NCBI GenBank assembly: GCA_938005745.1
Contig: CALLMM010000011.1
Span: 1-64,000 of the forward strand
Direction: 5' to 3'
DNA length: 64,000 nucleotides
From: an uncultured Chthonomonadales bacterium
GTDB taxonomy: Bacteria; Armatimonadota; Chthonomonadetes; Chthonomonadales; CAJBBX01
Positions 17,335 through 26,193 of this stretch are shown piece by piece. Numbering within the stretch: position 1 is the stretch's first letter; each line of letters opens with the position of its first letter. The notes beneath the pieces were generated by a model. It did no database searches and was not told the origin of the DNA. It was given only the letters and a program-made list of their open reading frames with translations. The position numbers and the translations under genes were made by a program.

Positions 17335-18630
17335 ATGCCTAAAATAGCGATGATTGGCGCAGGCAGCACCGTCTTCGCCAAAAACCTTCTCGGCGACATC
17401 CTCTCCTTCCCGGAACTCAAAGACTCCCATATCGCACTGATGGACATTGACTCTGAGCGACTGCGAACCTCCGAAATCGTGGCGCATAAGGTTGGAGCCG
17501 CCGTCGGCGCATGCCCGACCATCACGGCGCATACCGACCGCCGCGCCGCGATGGAGGGCGCGGACTATGTGATCAACATGATCCAGGTCGGGGGCTACAA
17601 ACCCGGAACGGAGATTGACTTCGAGGTTCCCAAGAAGTACGGGCTGCGACAGACCATCGCGGACACGCTCGGGATCGGCGGCATCATGCGCGCGCTGCGA
17701 ACAATCCCCGTGATGCTCGACATGGCGCGCGATATGGAGGAGGTCTGTCCGAACACCCTCTTCATCAACTACACCAACCCGATGGCGATGCTCTGCTGGG
17801 CTATGAACGCCGGGACGAAGATCAAGACCGTCGGTCTGTGCCACAGCGTTCAGGGAACCGCCATGCAGCTTTCGGAGGATATCGGCGTTCCGCTCGAAGA
17901 GATCAACTACTTCTGCGCAGGCATCAACCATATGGCGTTCTACCTGCGCTTCGAACGCAACGGCGAAGACCTCTATCCTCTGATCCGGAAGGTGGTTGAG
18001 GAGGGACGCGTTCCAGACTGGAACCGCGTCCGCTATGAGATGCTGATGCGACTGGGATACTTCGTCACCGAATCGAGCGAGCACTTCGCCGAGTACTGCC
18101 CCTACTTCATCCGGCGCGACCGCCCGGACCTGATCGAGCGGTTCAATGTCCCGCTGGACGAGTATATCCGCCGCTGCATCGGACAGATCGAGGGCTGGCA
18201 CAGGATGAAGGCGCACTTTGAGAGCGATGAGCCGATCGAAGTGCACCGCAGCCACGAATACGGCTCGCTGATCATCCACTCGATGGAGACGAACATACCG
18301 CGCGTGATCTACGGCAATGTGCGAAACGGACACCTGATCACCAACCTGCCGGAGGACTGCTGTGTGGAGGTTCCGTGCCTGGTGGATAAGAACGGCGTTC
18401 AGCCCACTCCCGTCGGCGCGCTGCCGAAGCAGCTTGCGGGGATCATCATGACCAACGTGAACGTGCAGTCGCTGACGGTGGAGGCGGCGCTGACGGGCAG
18501 ACGCGAGCATGTCTACCACGCCGCCATGCTCGACCCGCACACCGCCGCCGAGCTTACGCTGGATGAGATCTGGTCGCTGGTGGACGATCTGATCGCGGCG
18601 CACGGCGACTATATCCCGCCCCTGCACTGA
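17335..18630 (+). CDS. Family GH4 alpha-galactosidase/alpha-glucosidase-like enzyme
   Basis: A GH4 glycosidase of 431 residues. It is cytoplasmic and NAD+/Mn2+-dependent, cleaving alpha-glycosides by a redox-elimination mechanism. The N-terminal Rossmann loop is MIGAGSTVFAKNLL, followed by NYTNPMAMLCWA, the metal-site cysteine in CHSVQG (near residue 165) and GINHMAF with the metal-binding His. This set fits the MelA-like alpha-galactosidase/alpha-glucosidase branch. It begins with GAAAGGAACGACCC upstream. A sulfatase follows 93 bases later, separated by a strong hairpin, so they may act on the same glycan. Confidence 0.92.
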   Translation: MPKIAMIGAGSTVFAKNLLGDILSFPELKDSHIALMDIDSERLRTSEIVAHKVGAAVGACPTITAHTDRRAAMEGADYVINMIQVGGYKPGTEIDFEVPKKYGLRQTIADTLGIGGIMRALRTIPVMLDMARDMEEVCPNTLFINYTNPMAMLCWAMNAGTKIKTVGLCHSVQGTAMQLSEDIGVPLEEINYFCAGINHMAFYLRFERNGEDLYPLIRKVVEEGRVPDWNRVRYEMLMRLGYFVTESSEHFAEYCPYFIRRDRPDLIERFNVPLDEYIRRCIGQIEGWHRMKAHFESDEPIEVHRSHEYGSLIIHSMETNIPRVIYGNVRNGHLITNLPEDCCVEVPCLVDKNGVQPTPVGALPKQLAGIIMTNVNVQSLTVEAALTGRREHVYHAAMLDPHTAAELTLDEIWSLVDDLIAAHGDYIPPLH

Positions 18631-18642
18631 GACCTCTCATTC

Positions 18643-18680
18643 ACGCCCGGAACGCGGCTGCGCCTGCGCGTTCCGGGCGT
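18643..18680 (+). terminator. 14-bp perfect hairpin between GH4 and sulfatase genes
   Basis: ACGCCCGGAACGCG pairs perfectly with CGCGTTCCGGGCGT across a 10-base loop. There is no T tract after it, so it is either a U-poor terminator or an mRNA-stabilising or processing hairpin within one transcript. Confidence 0.5.
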
Positions 18681-18723
18681 CGCCGCCTCCCTCGAAATCC
18701 AACTGTTCCGGAGAGAACCCGCC

Positions 18724-20118
18724 ATGAGCCGCCCGCCCAACATCGTTCTCTGCATGTGCGATCAGCTTCGCGCCTTTGAGGTCGGCTGCTACGGCAACCC
18801 GACCATCCGTACGCCGAATATGGACCGGCTTGCTTCTGAGGGCATCCGCTTTGAGACGGCGGTAACCAACTACCCGATCTGCATGGCGTCCCGCTCCGTG
18901 CTGCTCTCAGGCATGTACAACCGCTCCTGCACCGGAGGGATCAGCAACGTCGCCTATCCAGGCCGTCCCGGCAGCTGTGTTCTGCCGGAGTACCCCTACG
19001 CTGGCAGACCGCACCTGCCAGAGTCGACCTTTGCGGAGCTGCTTAAGGCGCAGGGTTACCATACCGCCGCCATCGGCAAGTGGCACATCCACTCCTGGCC
19101 CCAGGACATCGGGTTCGATGACTACCTGATCCCCCGCGTGCATCACTGCCACTCCGCTCAGTCCTACACGGAGAACGGCGGTCCGGAGTTCGTGCCTGCG
19201 GGGTGGAGCGTGGATTTTGAGGCGGAGCGCGTGGAGCGGTTCCTGCTGGGTCGGAGCCGATCGGAGACTCCCTTCTTTCTCTACTACACCCTCTCCCCAC
19301 CGCACGGTCCGCTGGCGGACGCGCCGGAGGAGTATCTGACGTTGTACCGCCCGGAGGAGATACCGATTCGCCCCAACGTTAATCCCGACATGCCGCTACG
19401 GGATCAGGACTACTGGTTCAGGGTCTACCGCTACGACTTTCGCTACTATGAGATGCATCTGCCCTATACGGACCGTCTGCCGGAGGGCTACTCCCTGCGA
19501 CACATGATCGCAGAGTACTACGGACTGACCACCTGGACAGACCACTCCATCGGGCGTATACTCTCCGCGCTGGATGCGGCGGGACTGGCGGAGAATACCA
19601 TCGTCGTCTTCACCTCCGATCACGGCGATAATCTGGGCAGTCACGGACTGGTACAGAAAGGCACGCCCAATGAGGAGTCCATCCGCGTTCCGCTGATCTT
19701 CCGACTGCCGGAGTCCCGCCGCGCCGGAACCGTGGCGAGCAGACAGGTCGCGGGGCTGGTGGACCTGGCACCGACGCTGCTCTCACTCGCCGGCATCCCG
19801 CCGGCGGCGCATCTTCACGGGCGCAACCTCGCTCCCGTCATACGGGGTGAATGCGAGGAGCTAGCCGACAACTACGCCGTCATCGAGATGGAGCGCGGCG
19901 CAGCTATCCGTACACCGACACACTCCGCCTTCTTCCCCTACCAGGAGTCCGCGCGCACGCTCGCGGAACAGCCGACTCAGCTCTACGATCTGCAAGCCGA
20001 CCCGTATCAACTGCATAACCGGGCGGAAGAGGAGAGCGAGGGGATCGGGCGCACGCTGTCGCAGCGCATGAAGGAGTGGGACTCACGCACGCCATGGATG
20101 CAGACGACAGAGGGATAA
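18724..20118 (+). CDS. Type I sulfatase
   Basis: A 464-residue alkaline-phosphatase-superfamily sulfatase. NIVLCMCDQLRAFEVGCYGN gives the N-terminal metal-binding acidic residue, CMASRSVLLSG near residue 58 is the sulfatase active site, and FTSDHGDNLGSHG supplies the second metal pair. The catalytic Cys must become formylglycine. The motif is CxAxR, a variant of CxPxR. There is no signal peptide, so it acts in the cytoplasm, probably desulfating a sugar processed by the adjacent GH4 enzyme. A maturase gene is not in the window. Confidence 0.93.
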   Translation: MSRPPNIVLCMCDQLRAFEVGCYGNPTIRTPNMDRLASEGIRFETAVTNYPICMASRSVLLSGMYNRSCTGGISNVAYPGRPGSCVLPEYPYAGRPHLPESTFAELLKAQGYHTAAIGKWHIHSWPQDIGFDDYLIPRVHHCHSAQSYTENGGPEFVPAGWSVDFEAERVERFLLGRSRSETPFFLYYTLSPPHGPLADAPEEYLTLYRPEEIPIRPNVNPDMPLRDQDYWFRVYRYDFRYYEMHLPYTDRLPEGYSLRHMIAEYYGLTTWTDHSIGRILSALDAAGLAENTIVVFTSDHGDNLGSHGLVQKGTPNEESIRVPLIFRLPESRRAGTVASRQVAGLVDLAPTLLSLAGIPPAAHLHGRNLAPVIRGECEELADNYAVIEMERGAAIRTPTHSAFFPYQESARTLAEQPTQLYDLQADPYQLHNRAEEESEGIGRTLSQRMKEWDSRTPWMQTTEG

Positions 20119-20131
20119 GGGGAGGAAGCAG

Positions 20132-20154
20132 CACCGGCTCGCACGGTTTTTTTT
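20132..20154 (+). terminator. Possible terminator after sulfatase gene
   Basis: A short ACCG...CGGT stem is followed directly by eight T residues (20147-20154), 13-35 bases after the sulfatase stop. The stem is weak, so confidence is modest. Confidence 0.4.
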
Positions 20155-20193
20155 AAGCGAGAGAAAGGAGTATCGAACGCGCTGATGAGGGTT

Positions 20194-20874
20194 TCAGGCT
20201 CCCGCCTCCGCGGCGACCTTCGCCTCCAGCCGCTCCAGCCGACGCCACGAAAGCAGACCGTTGACCGCCAGCCCCAGATAGATGACGAAGAGCAGCGACA
20301 CCAGCTTCACATCCTTCACATAGTAGAGCCAGACCCCGACCAGATCAATCACCACCCAGTATATCCAGCTCTCCGTTCTGCGCTGCGCCATCAGGATCAT
20401 GGCGGTGAAGCTCATGATCGTCGTGGCGGCGTCAATATAGGGATAGGCTGCCGCCTCCGGAAAGAGGGAGGGCGACCAGATATGCAGACGGCTCACCACC
20501 CACCCTGCGCCGAGCGAGATCGCCAGAGAGACGACCACGCAGCAGAGCGTGGTGGAGAGCGGACTGAAGCGGATCGGCAGCGGTCGGTCGTCCCTTCGCG
20601 CGGCGACCGTCCAGCGCCACCACCCGTAGATGCAGGCGATCAGGTAGTAGACCTGCTCGAAGGCGTCCGAGTAGAGGCGTATCTGATAGAAGAGCGTCAG
20701 AAAGAGCAGAACGCCGATGATACCGGTGGGCCAGGTGAGTATTCTGTTCTTCGCAATCAGCCAGACCGACCAGAGGTTGAAGATCGTTCCCAGAAGCTCC
20801 ACATAGCTCATGGGGTAGCCGATCACCGTAAAGGCGATCTTGTTGACGCTGAAGAACTCCAGCAGGGACTGCAT
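20194..20874 (-). CDS. pnuC: Nicotinamide mononucleotide/riboside transporter PnuC
   Basis: A 226-residue membrane protein with seven likely helices and the PnuC landmarks: NLWSVWLIAKNRILTWPTG near residue 35, YGWWRW near residue 85 and RTESWIYWVVIDL near residue 168. PnuC facilitates uptake of nicotinamide riboside for NAD salvage, trapped by cytoplasmic phosphorylation. No NadR-type kinase lies next to it. No clear ribosome-binding site precedes the ATG, and an internal ATG (PMSYVELLG) is possible. It is the last gene of a reverse-strand run after a nucleoside permease, with a large inverted repeat between the two. Confidence 0.88.
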   Translation of the reverse strand: MQSLLEFFSVNKIAFTVIGYPMSYVELLGTIFNLWSVWLIAKNRILTWPTGIIGVLLFLTLFYQIRLYSDAFEQVYYLIACIYGWWRWTVAARRDDRPLPIRFSPLSTTLCCVVVSLAISLGAGWVVSRLHIWSPSLFPEAAAYPYIDAATTIMSFTAMILMAQRRTESWIYWVVIDLVGVWLYYVKDVKLVSLLFVIYLGLAVNGLLSWRRLERLEAKVAAEAGA

Positions 20875-20997
20875 GGGCGCGCGGTCTCGCAGGTTCAGAA
20901 TCGGGAACAGGAGGCGGGCAGGTTAGAGTATTTCGGAGGACGCGGCGGGATCGCGTTCACCCGTGCGCCCCGCGTCTCTGAATCGCCCTCCGCTTTG

Positions 20998-21060
20998 CAT
21001 GGTTCATCCGTCCAACGCACAGTTTTCATGAGGTCCGCCCGCTCAGACGGATGAACCATG
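20998..21060. repeat. 15-bp perfect inverted repeat between permease and pnuC
   Basis: CATGGTTCATCCGTC (20998-21012) is matched exactly by GACGGATGAACCATG (21046-21060) across 33 bases. On the reverse strand it lies after the nucleoside permease stop and 124 bases upstream of pnuC. There is no T tract. It could be a regulatory RNA structure or operator for pnuC, or a U-poor terminator. Confidence 0.7.
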
Positions 21061-21075
21061 AGAGCCGCCTGAACG

Positions 21076-22332
21076 CTAATGCGACGCGGCAGCCGCCGGG
21101 GAGTCCTGCTCCGTCTTTTCGCGGAACAGCAGCGGGAAGACGATGGCGCAGAGCACCGTCAGGACGACCGGAACCAGGAAGACGTTCCGCCAGTTGGTGA
21201 CGCCCGCCGCGTCGGTAAAGAAGTTGCCGACCCAGCCGGTGAAGAGGCTCCCCACATAGCTGCCGATCCCCAGCACCACCAGCGCAATCAGGTTCTGCGC
21301 GGAGGCGCGGATGTCTGCGGATGCCACCCGATCCACATAGATAAAGCCGACGGTGAAGAAGAAGACATAACAGAAGCCGTGCAGGGTCAGCGAGGCGATC
21401 ACCAGCCAGGTCAGCGACGGCATATCCGCCCCCAGCGCGAAGATCACATAACGGATGGGCCAGGCGATGATCCCGACTACCATTGTCTTACGCAAGCCCA
21501 TCTTCGGCAGCAGCGCGGGAAGCAGCGCCGCCATGACAACGATCTCCGCAATCTGCCCGAGGGTCATCCAGGCGGGCACATTCTCTCCCGGCACGCCCAT
21601 GCCCTTCTCCAGGAACGGGGCGGTAAGCACATAGTAGAACTGCAGTTCGGTCGCCACCACAAACGAGACCAGGATGAAGACCAGGAAGTTCCGATCCTTC
21701 ATCAGCTTCAGCGCGTCCAGAAACGCCCAGGGATTGACTCCCTCGCGTTTCGGGGGCGTGTGGGGAAGACCGAAGCTCAGCACGCCCAGAATGAACGCCA
21801 TGATCCCCGCCAGCAGCAGGCTGTCGCTCATGCCTTTGGGGGTCAGAGCCGGAAACTGATTTCGGAACAGGGTCAGCAGCAGACCGGAGACGATCCACCC
21901 GATCGTTCCCCAGACGCGAATGCCGCCGAACTCCTTTTCGGCGTTGGACATGTGGCTGAATGCCAGCGAGTTTGTCAGCGCGAGCGTCGGAGCGTAGAAC
22001 AGCGAGAAGATCAGCATCCAGATCAGCATCGGCAAATACTGCTGCTGAGACGCCATCAGGATCAGAGCGCCGGCTCCCAGCAGATGCAGGATACCCAGAA
22101 ATCGCTCCGTCGCCAGATAGCGGTCTGCGATCTGACCGGCGAAAAACGGCGTGATGATGCTCGCCAGCGGGAGCATGCTGTAGATCCATCCGAGTTGGCC
22201 CGGCTGAAAACCCAGTCCGCCTTCCGATACCGGCTTGCCGAGGTAGCCGCTCAGCACGGGAGCCCAGGCTCCCCAGATGGCATACTGCAGCAGCATCATC
22301 AGGCTCAGCCGGACACGTATACTCATGCTCAT
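21076..22332 (-). CDS. Nucleoside permease, NupG/MFS family
   Basis: A 418-residue MFS transporter with twelve hydrophobic segments. RLSLMMLLQYAIWGAWAPVL at the N-terminus and GGIRVWGTIGWIVSG near residue 145 match nucleoside:H+ symporters of the NupG/XapB branch. It probably imports nucleosides. The ATG at 22332 is chosen over one 18 bases earlier because GGAGGA sits 7 bases upstream. Its neighbour PnuC imports nicotinamide riboside, also a nucleoside, so the pair may serve nucleotide and NAD salvage. Confidence 0.88.
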   Translation of the reverse strand: MSMSIRVRLSLMMLLQYAIWGAWAPVLSGYLGKPVSEGGLGFQPGQLGWIYSMLPLASIITPFFAGQIADRYLATERFLGILHLLGAGALILMASQQQYLPMLIWMLIFSLFYAPTLALTNSLAFSHMSNAEKEFGGIRVWGTIGWIVSGLLLTLFRNQFPALTPKGMSDSLLLAGIMAFILGVLSFGLPHTPPKREGVNPWAFLDALKLMKDRNFLVFILVSFVVATELQFYYVLTAPFLEKGMGVPGENVPAWMTLGQIAEIVVMAALLPALLPKMGLRKTMVVGIIAWPIRYVIFALGADMPSLTWLVIASLTLHGFCYVFFFTVGFIYVDRVASADIRASAQNLIALVVLGIGSYVGSLFTGWVGNFFTDAAGVTNWRNVFLVPVVLTVLCAIVFPLLFREKTEQDSPAAAASH

Positions 22333-22543
22333 GTTGTGATCCTCCTTCACCGCGAGAAGCGTCTCATTTCAGCCCGGCGCGCTCCCCCTTCCTGAAAAAC
22401 TGACTGTGGTTTCGACATATTTGCGCCTCTCTCCTTCTGAGCGTGCGAAGAATGCCCTGCAGGCAGGAGATGCGGCGGCAGTTCGCGAAACTACCGCCAC
22501 ACGGCGCGCCCCGTTACTCTCTGTCAAGGACTCCAGAAACGCC

Positions 22544-24502
22544 ATGCCGCTCCCGCGTATCTCGCTCATCCGGTTCAGACCTTCGCTGCTGCCCGCGCTT
22601 CTCTTCTGTCTGCTGACGCCGGCGACGCTCTGCGCGCATCCGCGCCCGCAGGCGATCCCCGCCGATCTCGCCGCGCTGCTTTCGCAGGCGCGCTCGCATC
22701 TGCGATCGGGAGACCACTCCGCGCTGAGCGGGCTGGCGTCGGACCCCCGTCATATGGCGTGGTATCGGCGATCCAGCGAACTCGGACAAAATGACTGGAA
22801 ACTGCAGGCGGTCTCCCTGCCGGTCGCCGCCGGTCAGAAGCCGCAGTATCTGGCAGTCTTTTCTCGCTATCACTCTCTGCAGAGCACCAACGACCACTTT
22901 CACCGCATGACCAGGACTCCCTCCGGCTGGCGGTTCGGCGAAGAGATCGGCGAGAATGAGACTCTGGGCTACCGTGTGCGCGACCACCAGCTGACCGTTA
23001 CCCCCGACCTGGCAAACGCCTCCTGCCGTATCACCGATACCGTTACCATCGAACGAACCGCCCCCCGCCCGACCCTCTGCCTGCTGCGTCTGGGCGACGA
23101 CTTCCGGGTCTCCTCCGTCTCCTATCGCGGGAAGCCCTACCCTTTTCGCCACACGCCCGGCGTGATCGCCCTTCTGCCTCCCGAAGAGAGGCGGTTCACC
23201 CTGACCTTCGTCTATGCTGGGAGGGTCGCGCATGGCGCGTATGACTTCGTCTCCCGGCATGAACTGCTGCTGACCAGCTACTGGTACGCGCATATCGCGC
23301 GGCTTCCGGCGCGCCATCAGGTTACGGTAACCGTTCCTAAAAACTGGGCTGTACTCGGACAGGGGGATCTGATCCGCAGAACGGAGACAGAGGACACCGT
23401 TACCTGCCGGTTTCGCATGGAGATGCCGGTCTGCTACTTCTCGCTGATCGCCGGCGAGTACCGGGTCACCAGCCGCACGGTGCGCGGACGGAAGCTGTCG
23501 GTCTATCAGTACTCTGTGAACGCCGATGGGACCGCCGCCTCCCCCGATGCGAAGCGGGCGGAGACCGCGCTCGATACGCTGGCGATGGCGATGGCGATCT
23601 TTGAGAACCGGTTCGGCAGATACCCGTATAACCACTACTCCGCGGTAGAGACGCGGGGAGGCATGGGGGGCGCGCTGGAAGCCTACACCTTCGCGATCTT
23701 CGGACGGGGCGCGCTGGAGCCGGACATCATCGTCCATGAACTGGCGCATACCTGGTGGGGCGGGATCGTCCCGAACACCTACACCCGCACGATGTGGAAC
23801 GAGTCGTTCGCAGTCTACTGCGAAAACCTGTTTAACCGGCAGATAGACCCCGAAAAGCCGCAGCGTCCCCTGAACGGCATGCACGCCCCCCCGCTGTACG
23901 GCAGCGACCTGCTGTCACGCTGGCAAGAGCCGCTCTCCCGCGCCTTTGATACCGAAGACGGGATGCATTCAGACGTCGGATACGGGAAGGGCGCGCTTGT
24001 GCTGGGGATGCTGGAAGACGTGCTGGGAAAGAAGACGTTGATAGACTGTATGCGCCGTTTCCGGGAGGAGCATACGCCGGGAGAGGCGGCGGACTGGAGC
24101 GACTTTGAGCGGGCGGTAAAGCGTGAAACCTCGCTGGACTACGGCTGGTTTTTTCGGCAGTGGCTCGATCGTCCGGGCGTTCCCGTTGTGGGCTTCGGGC
24201 AGGTGAGCCATCAGGAGCGTGAGGGCAGATACCTGATCACGGTGGAGATCGTGCAGGAGGGAAAGCCCTACCGGGTCGCCGTCACGCTCGAACTGGAGCT
24301 GCAGGATGGACAGAGGCTGCAGGAGACGGTGGAACTGGACGGCTCCCGCATCCGCGCGCTGCTGCAGAGCCGCGCCGCGCCGCGCTCGCTGCGACTCGAT
24401 CCCGGCGGTCATGCGCTGATCGCCGGCAGACGATCCGCGCCGCGCACAGACCCCTTCCTCTACGCCTTCCCCTCCGCAGGAGAACGGGAAGGCCTACCCT
24501 GA
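22544..24502 (+). CDS. Secreted M1-family zinc metallopeptidase
   Basis: A 653-residue protein whose first 30 or so residues are a signal peptide (SLLPALLFCLLTPATLCAH). The gluzincin site HELAHTWWG, with the third ligand Glu 18 residues later in WNESFA, defines an M1 aminopeptidase fold. The usual GAMEN exopeptidase motif is replaced by GGMGGALEAYTF, so N-terminal amine recognition may differ and aminopeptidase activity is not assured. The frame is open from 22406, but the ATG at 22544 starts the signal peptide. Its last 9 bases overlap the end of the convergent esterase gene. Confidence 0.9.
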   Translation: MPLPRISLIRFRPSLLPALLFCLLTPATLCAHPRPQAIPADLAALLSQARSHLRSGDHSALSGLASDPRHMAWYRRSSELGQNDWKLQAVSLPVAAGQKPQYLAVFSRYHSLQSTNDHFHRMTRTPSGWRFGEEIGENETLGYRVRDHQLTVTPDLANASCRITDTVTIERTAPRPTLCLLRLGDDFRVSSVSYRGKPYPFRHTPGVIALLPPEERRFTLTFVYAGRVAHGAYDFVSRHELLLTSYWYAHIARLPARHQVTVTVPKNWAVLGQGDLIRRTETEDTVTCRFRMEMPVCYFSLIAGEYRVTSRTVRGRKLSVYQYSVNADGTAASPDAKRAETALDTLAMAMAIFENRFGRYPYNHYSAVETRGGMGGALEAYTFAIFGRGALEPDIIVHELAHTWWGGIVPNTYTRTMWNESFAVYCENLFNRQIDPEKPQRPLNGMHAPPLYGSDLLSRWQEPLSRAFDTEDGMHSDVGYGKGALVLGMLEDVLGKKTLIDCMRRFREEHTPGEAADWSDFERAVKRETSLDYGWFFRQWLDRPGVPVVGFGQVSHQEREGRYLITVEIVQEGKPYRVAVTLELELQDGQRLQETVELDGSRIRALLQSRAAPRSLRLDPGGHALIAGRRSAPRTDPFLYAFPSAGEREGLP

Positions 24503-25594
24503 GCCGGGCGACCGCCAGGAGAACCCGCTCCGGTCGGCGGGAAAAGCCAGACGGTCGAAATGACGCGCTGCGACCTCGCCCCGAAACTGCATATCCGCAA
24601 AATCGAGCAGCGCAGACCAGTCCGGAAGAGTGTGCGCGTGTCCTCCCTCCCGGAAGCATATGCCGATCCGGCTTTCGGCTCCCAGAAAGGCGAAGACCTC
24701 TTTTGCCGCCAGATGCGTGATCTGCGTGCCGGAGGGGTTCGCCCAGAGATCGCCCAACGCCTCAGTAGAGAGCAGGGCGCGCGGGGCGACCAGCGCCTTC
24801 AACGTATGCTGATCGAACGGAAGCCGCGCAATCTCTCCGACAAACTCTGCAAACCGCGCGTGAAACCAGTAGGGAAACTGCGAGACGATCGCGCCGATAT
24901 CCTCGCTCTGCGGACCCATGAACCGGTAACAGCCCGCTCCGCCGCAGCCAGAGTTGTTAGGAGCGGTCAGCGCGATCCGTGTGTCGGTCGCTCCGGCGAG
25001 CAGCGCGGCTTTGCCGCCCCGTGAATGCCCCGTAACGGCGATCTTCTGCGGGTCTATCTCAGGTCGCGTGAGGAGGTAGTCGCAGACCCGGTGAAATCCC
25101 CATGCCCAGGCAGCCAGCCTCCCGCCCTCATAGTGAGGATACGCCTCGTAGACTCCCTGACGCGTCGCACTGTCGGGGGCGACCTCCTCTCGACTGAACT
25201 CTGCCAGCGCGTACCCCCTGCGTATCACCGCCTCGACGATGTCAGCCCCGACCCGTCCCCAGCCGCGATCCCCGCAGATGATCGCCGGAACCGGCGCGTC
25301 CGCCACGGGCAGGGTCAGATAGAGGGAGAAGGAGACCGCCTCTTTCGTGCCCGCCATCAGCAGGATCTCCTGCTCAAGCGCGTTCAGGGCGTCGAGCCGG
25401 CGCGCCTCCATGCGCCCGGTAAAGGTCTCGACAGGCTCGGGCGGAAGCGACCCGTACTGATAGTGGAGGATCATCTTCTGCAGTGCGGCGCGCTGCGCCT
25501 CCCACTCTCCCCGCGAGGCGACTCTTCCCCCGTCCGCCTTCTGAAAGGGATCGGGCAGCTCCTCTATAACCGGAAGCTCTCTGATACTCTTCAT
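24494..25594 (-). CDS. CE15-like alpha/beta hydrolase (glucuronoyl esterase family)
   Basis: A 366-residue alpha/beta hydrolase. The nucleophile is in GHSRGGKAALLAG near residue 190, which matches the GxSRxGK motif of CE15 glucuronoyl esterases, and the catalytic His is in GGHAHTLPDWSALL near residue 325. CE15 enzymes cleave ester links between lignin and glucuronoxylan. No signal peptide is present, so this one acts inside the cell on small esters, or has another substrate. Its ATG overlaps the stop of the MocA-like gene by four bases, in a three-gene operon. Confidence 0.8.
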   Translation of the reverse strand: MKSIRELPVIEELPDPFQKADGGRVASRGEWEAQRAALQKMILHYQYGSLPPEPVETFTGRMEARRLDALNALEQEILLMAGTKEAVSFSLYLTLPVADAPVPAIICGDRGWGRVGADIVEAVIRRGYALAEFSREEVAPDSATRQGVYEAYPHYEGGRLAAWAWGFHRVCDYLLTRPEIDPQKIAVTGHSRGGKAALLAGATDTRIALTAPNNSGCGGAGCYRFMGPQSEDIGAIVSQFPYWFHARFAEFVGEIARLPFDQHTLKALVAPRALLSTEALGDLWANPSGTQITHLAAKEVFAFLGAESRIGICFREGGHAHTLPDWSALLDFADMQFRGEVAARHFDRLAFPADRSGFSWRSPGSG

Positions 25595-26193
25595 CCCTGC
25601 GCTCCTTCCGCCTCTTCCAGCGCCCGGCGATAGTCTTCCGGGGTGTCAATATCTTTGAGAACCGTGTCGCTGTCTACCTCGACCTCCTGGATCTGCTCCG
25701 GATGCTCTGCAAGCAGCCGGTTCAGTCCCGAAGTCAGGGGCAGATCGAGGATCGCCCGCTTCAGGCTGGCGCGAAACAGCACGGGATGCCCGCGCCTGCC
25801 CTGATAGGTCGGCACGAAGATGCTCTTCGGGTGCCTCTCCGCAGCCTTTATCAGTGCGGCAACGGTCTCGGCGCGTATCTGCGGTTGATCGCCCAGCACG
25901 ATCAGGAATCCGTCCAGATCGCCGCGCATCTGCGCCAGCCCCCACTGCACGGAGGAGAGCATCCCGTTTTCCGGTCGCGGATTGACGAACATCTCCACGT
26001 CCAGCCCGTCAATCGCGCCCCACACCTCCTCCCAGCTGCGCCCCAGCACCACTGTTACCCCGTCAACCGGCGACTTCTGCAGCACGCGGAGGATCGTCTC
26101 GATCACGGTGCTCTCTCCGTAGGGCAGCATCTGCTTGTTGCGCCCCATCCGCCGCGAATCTCCGGCAGCCAGCACCAACGCCCCGATTCTCAT
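25591..26193 (-). CDS. MocA/MobA-like nucleotidyltransferase
   Basis: A 200-residue NTP-transferase with LVLAAGDSRRMGRNKQMLPYG (sugar/MPT-nucleotidyl-transferase loop and Lys) and the metal-binding VLGDQP near residue 97. The family attaches CMP or GMP to molybdopterin (MocA, MobA) or acts on other phosphate acceptors. The MocA branch is favoured by length and by the GRRGHPVLF block. It overlaps its neighbours by four bases on both sides. moaA is 17 kb away, and no molybdenum enzyme lies nearby, so the physiological acceptor remains open. Confidence 0.85.
   Translation of the reverse strand: MRIGALVLAAGDSRRMGRNKQMLPYGESTVIETILRVLQKSPVDGVTVVLGRSWEEVWGAIDGLDVEMFVNPRPENGMLSSVQWGLAQMRGDLDGFLIVLGDQPQIRAETVAALIKAAERHPKSIFVPTYQGRRGHPVLFRASLKRAILDLPLTSGLNRLLAEHPEQIQEVEVDSDTVLKDIDTPEDYRRALEEAEGAQG

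Noticed and set aside
17314..18627. 437-codon reverse-strand open frame opposite the GH4 gene
   Set aside because: The GH4 signatures on the forward strand are unambiguous, and the reverse frame is a shadow.
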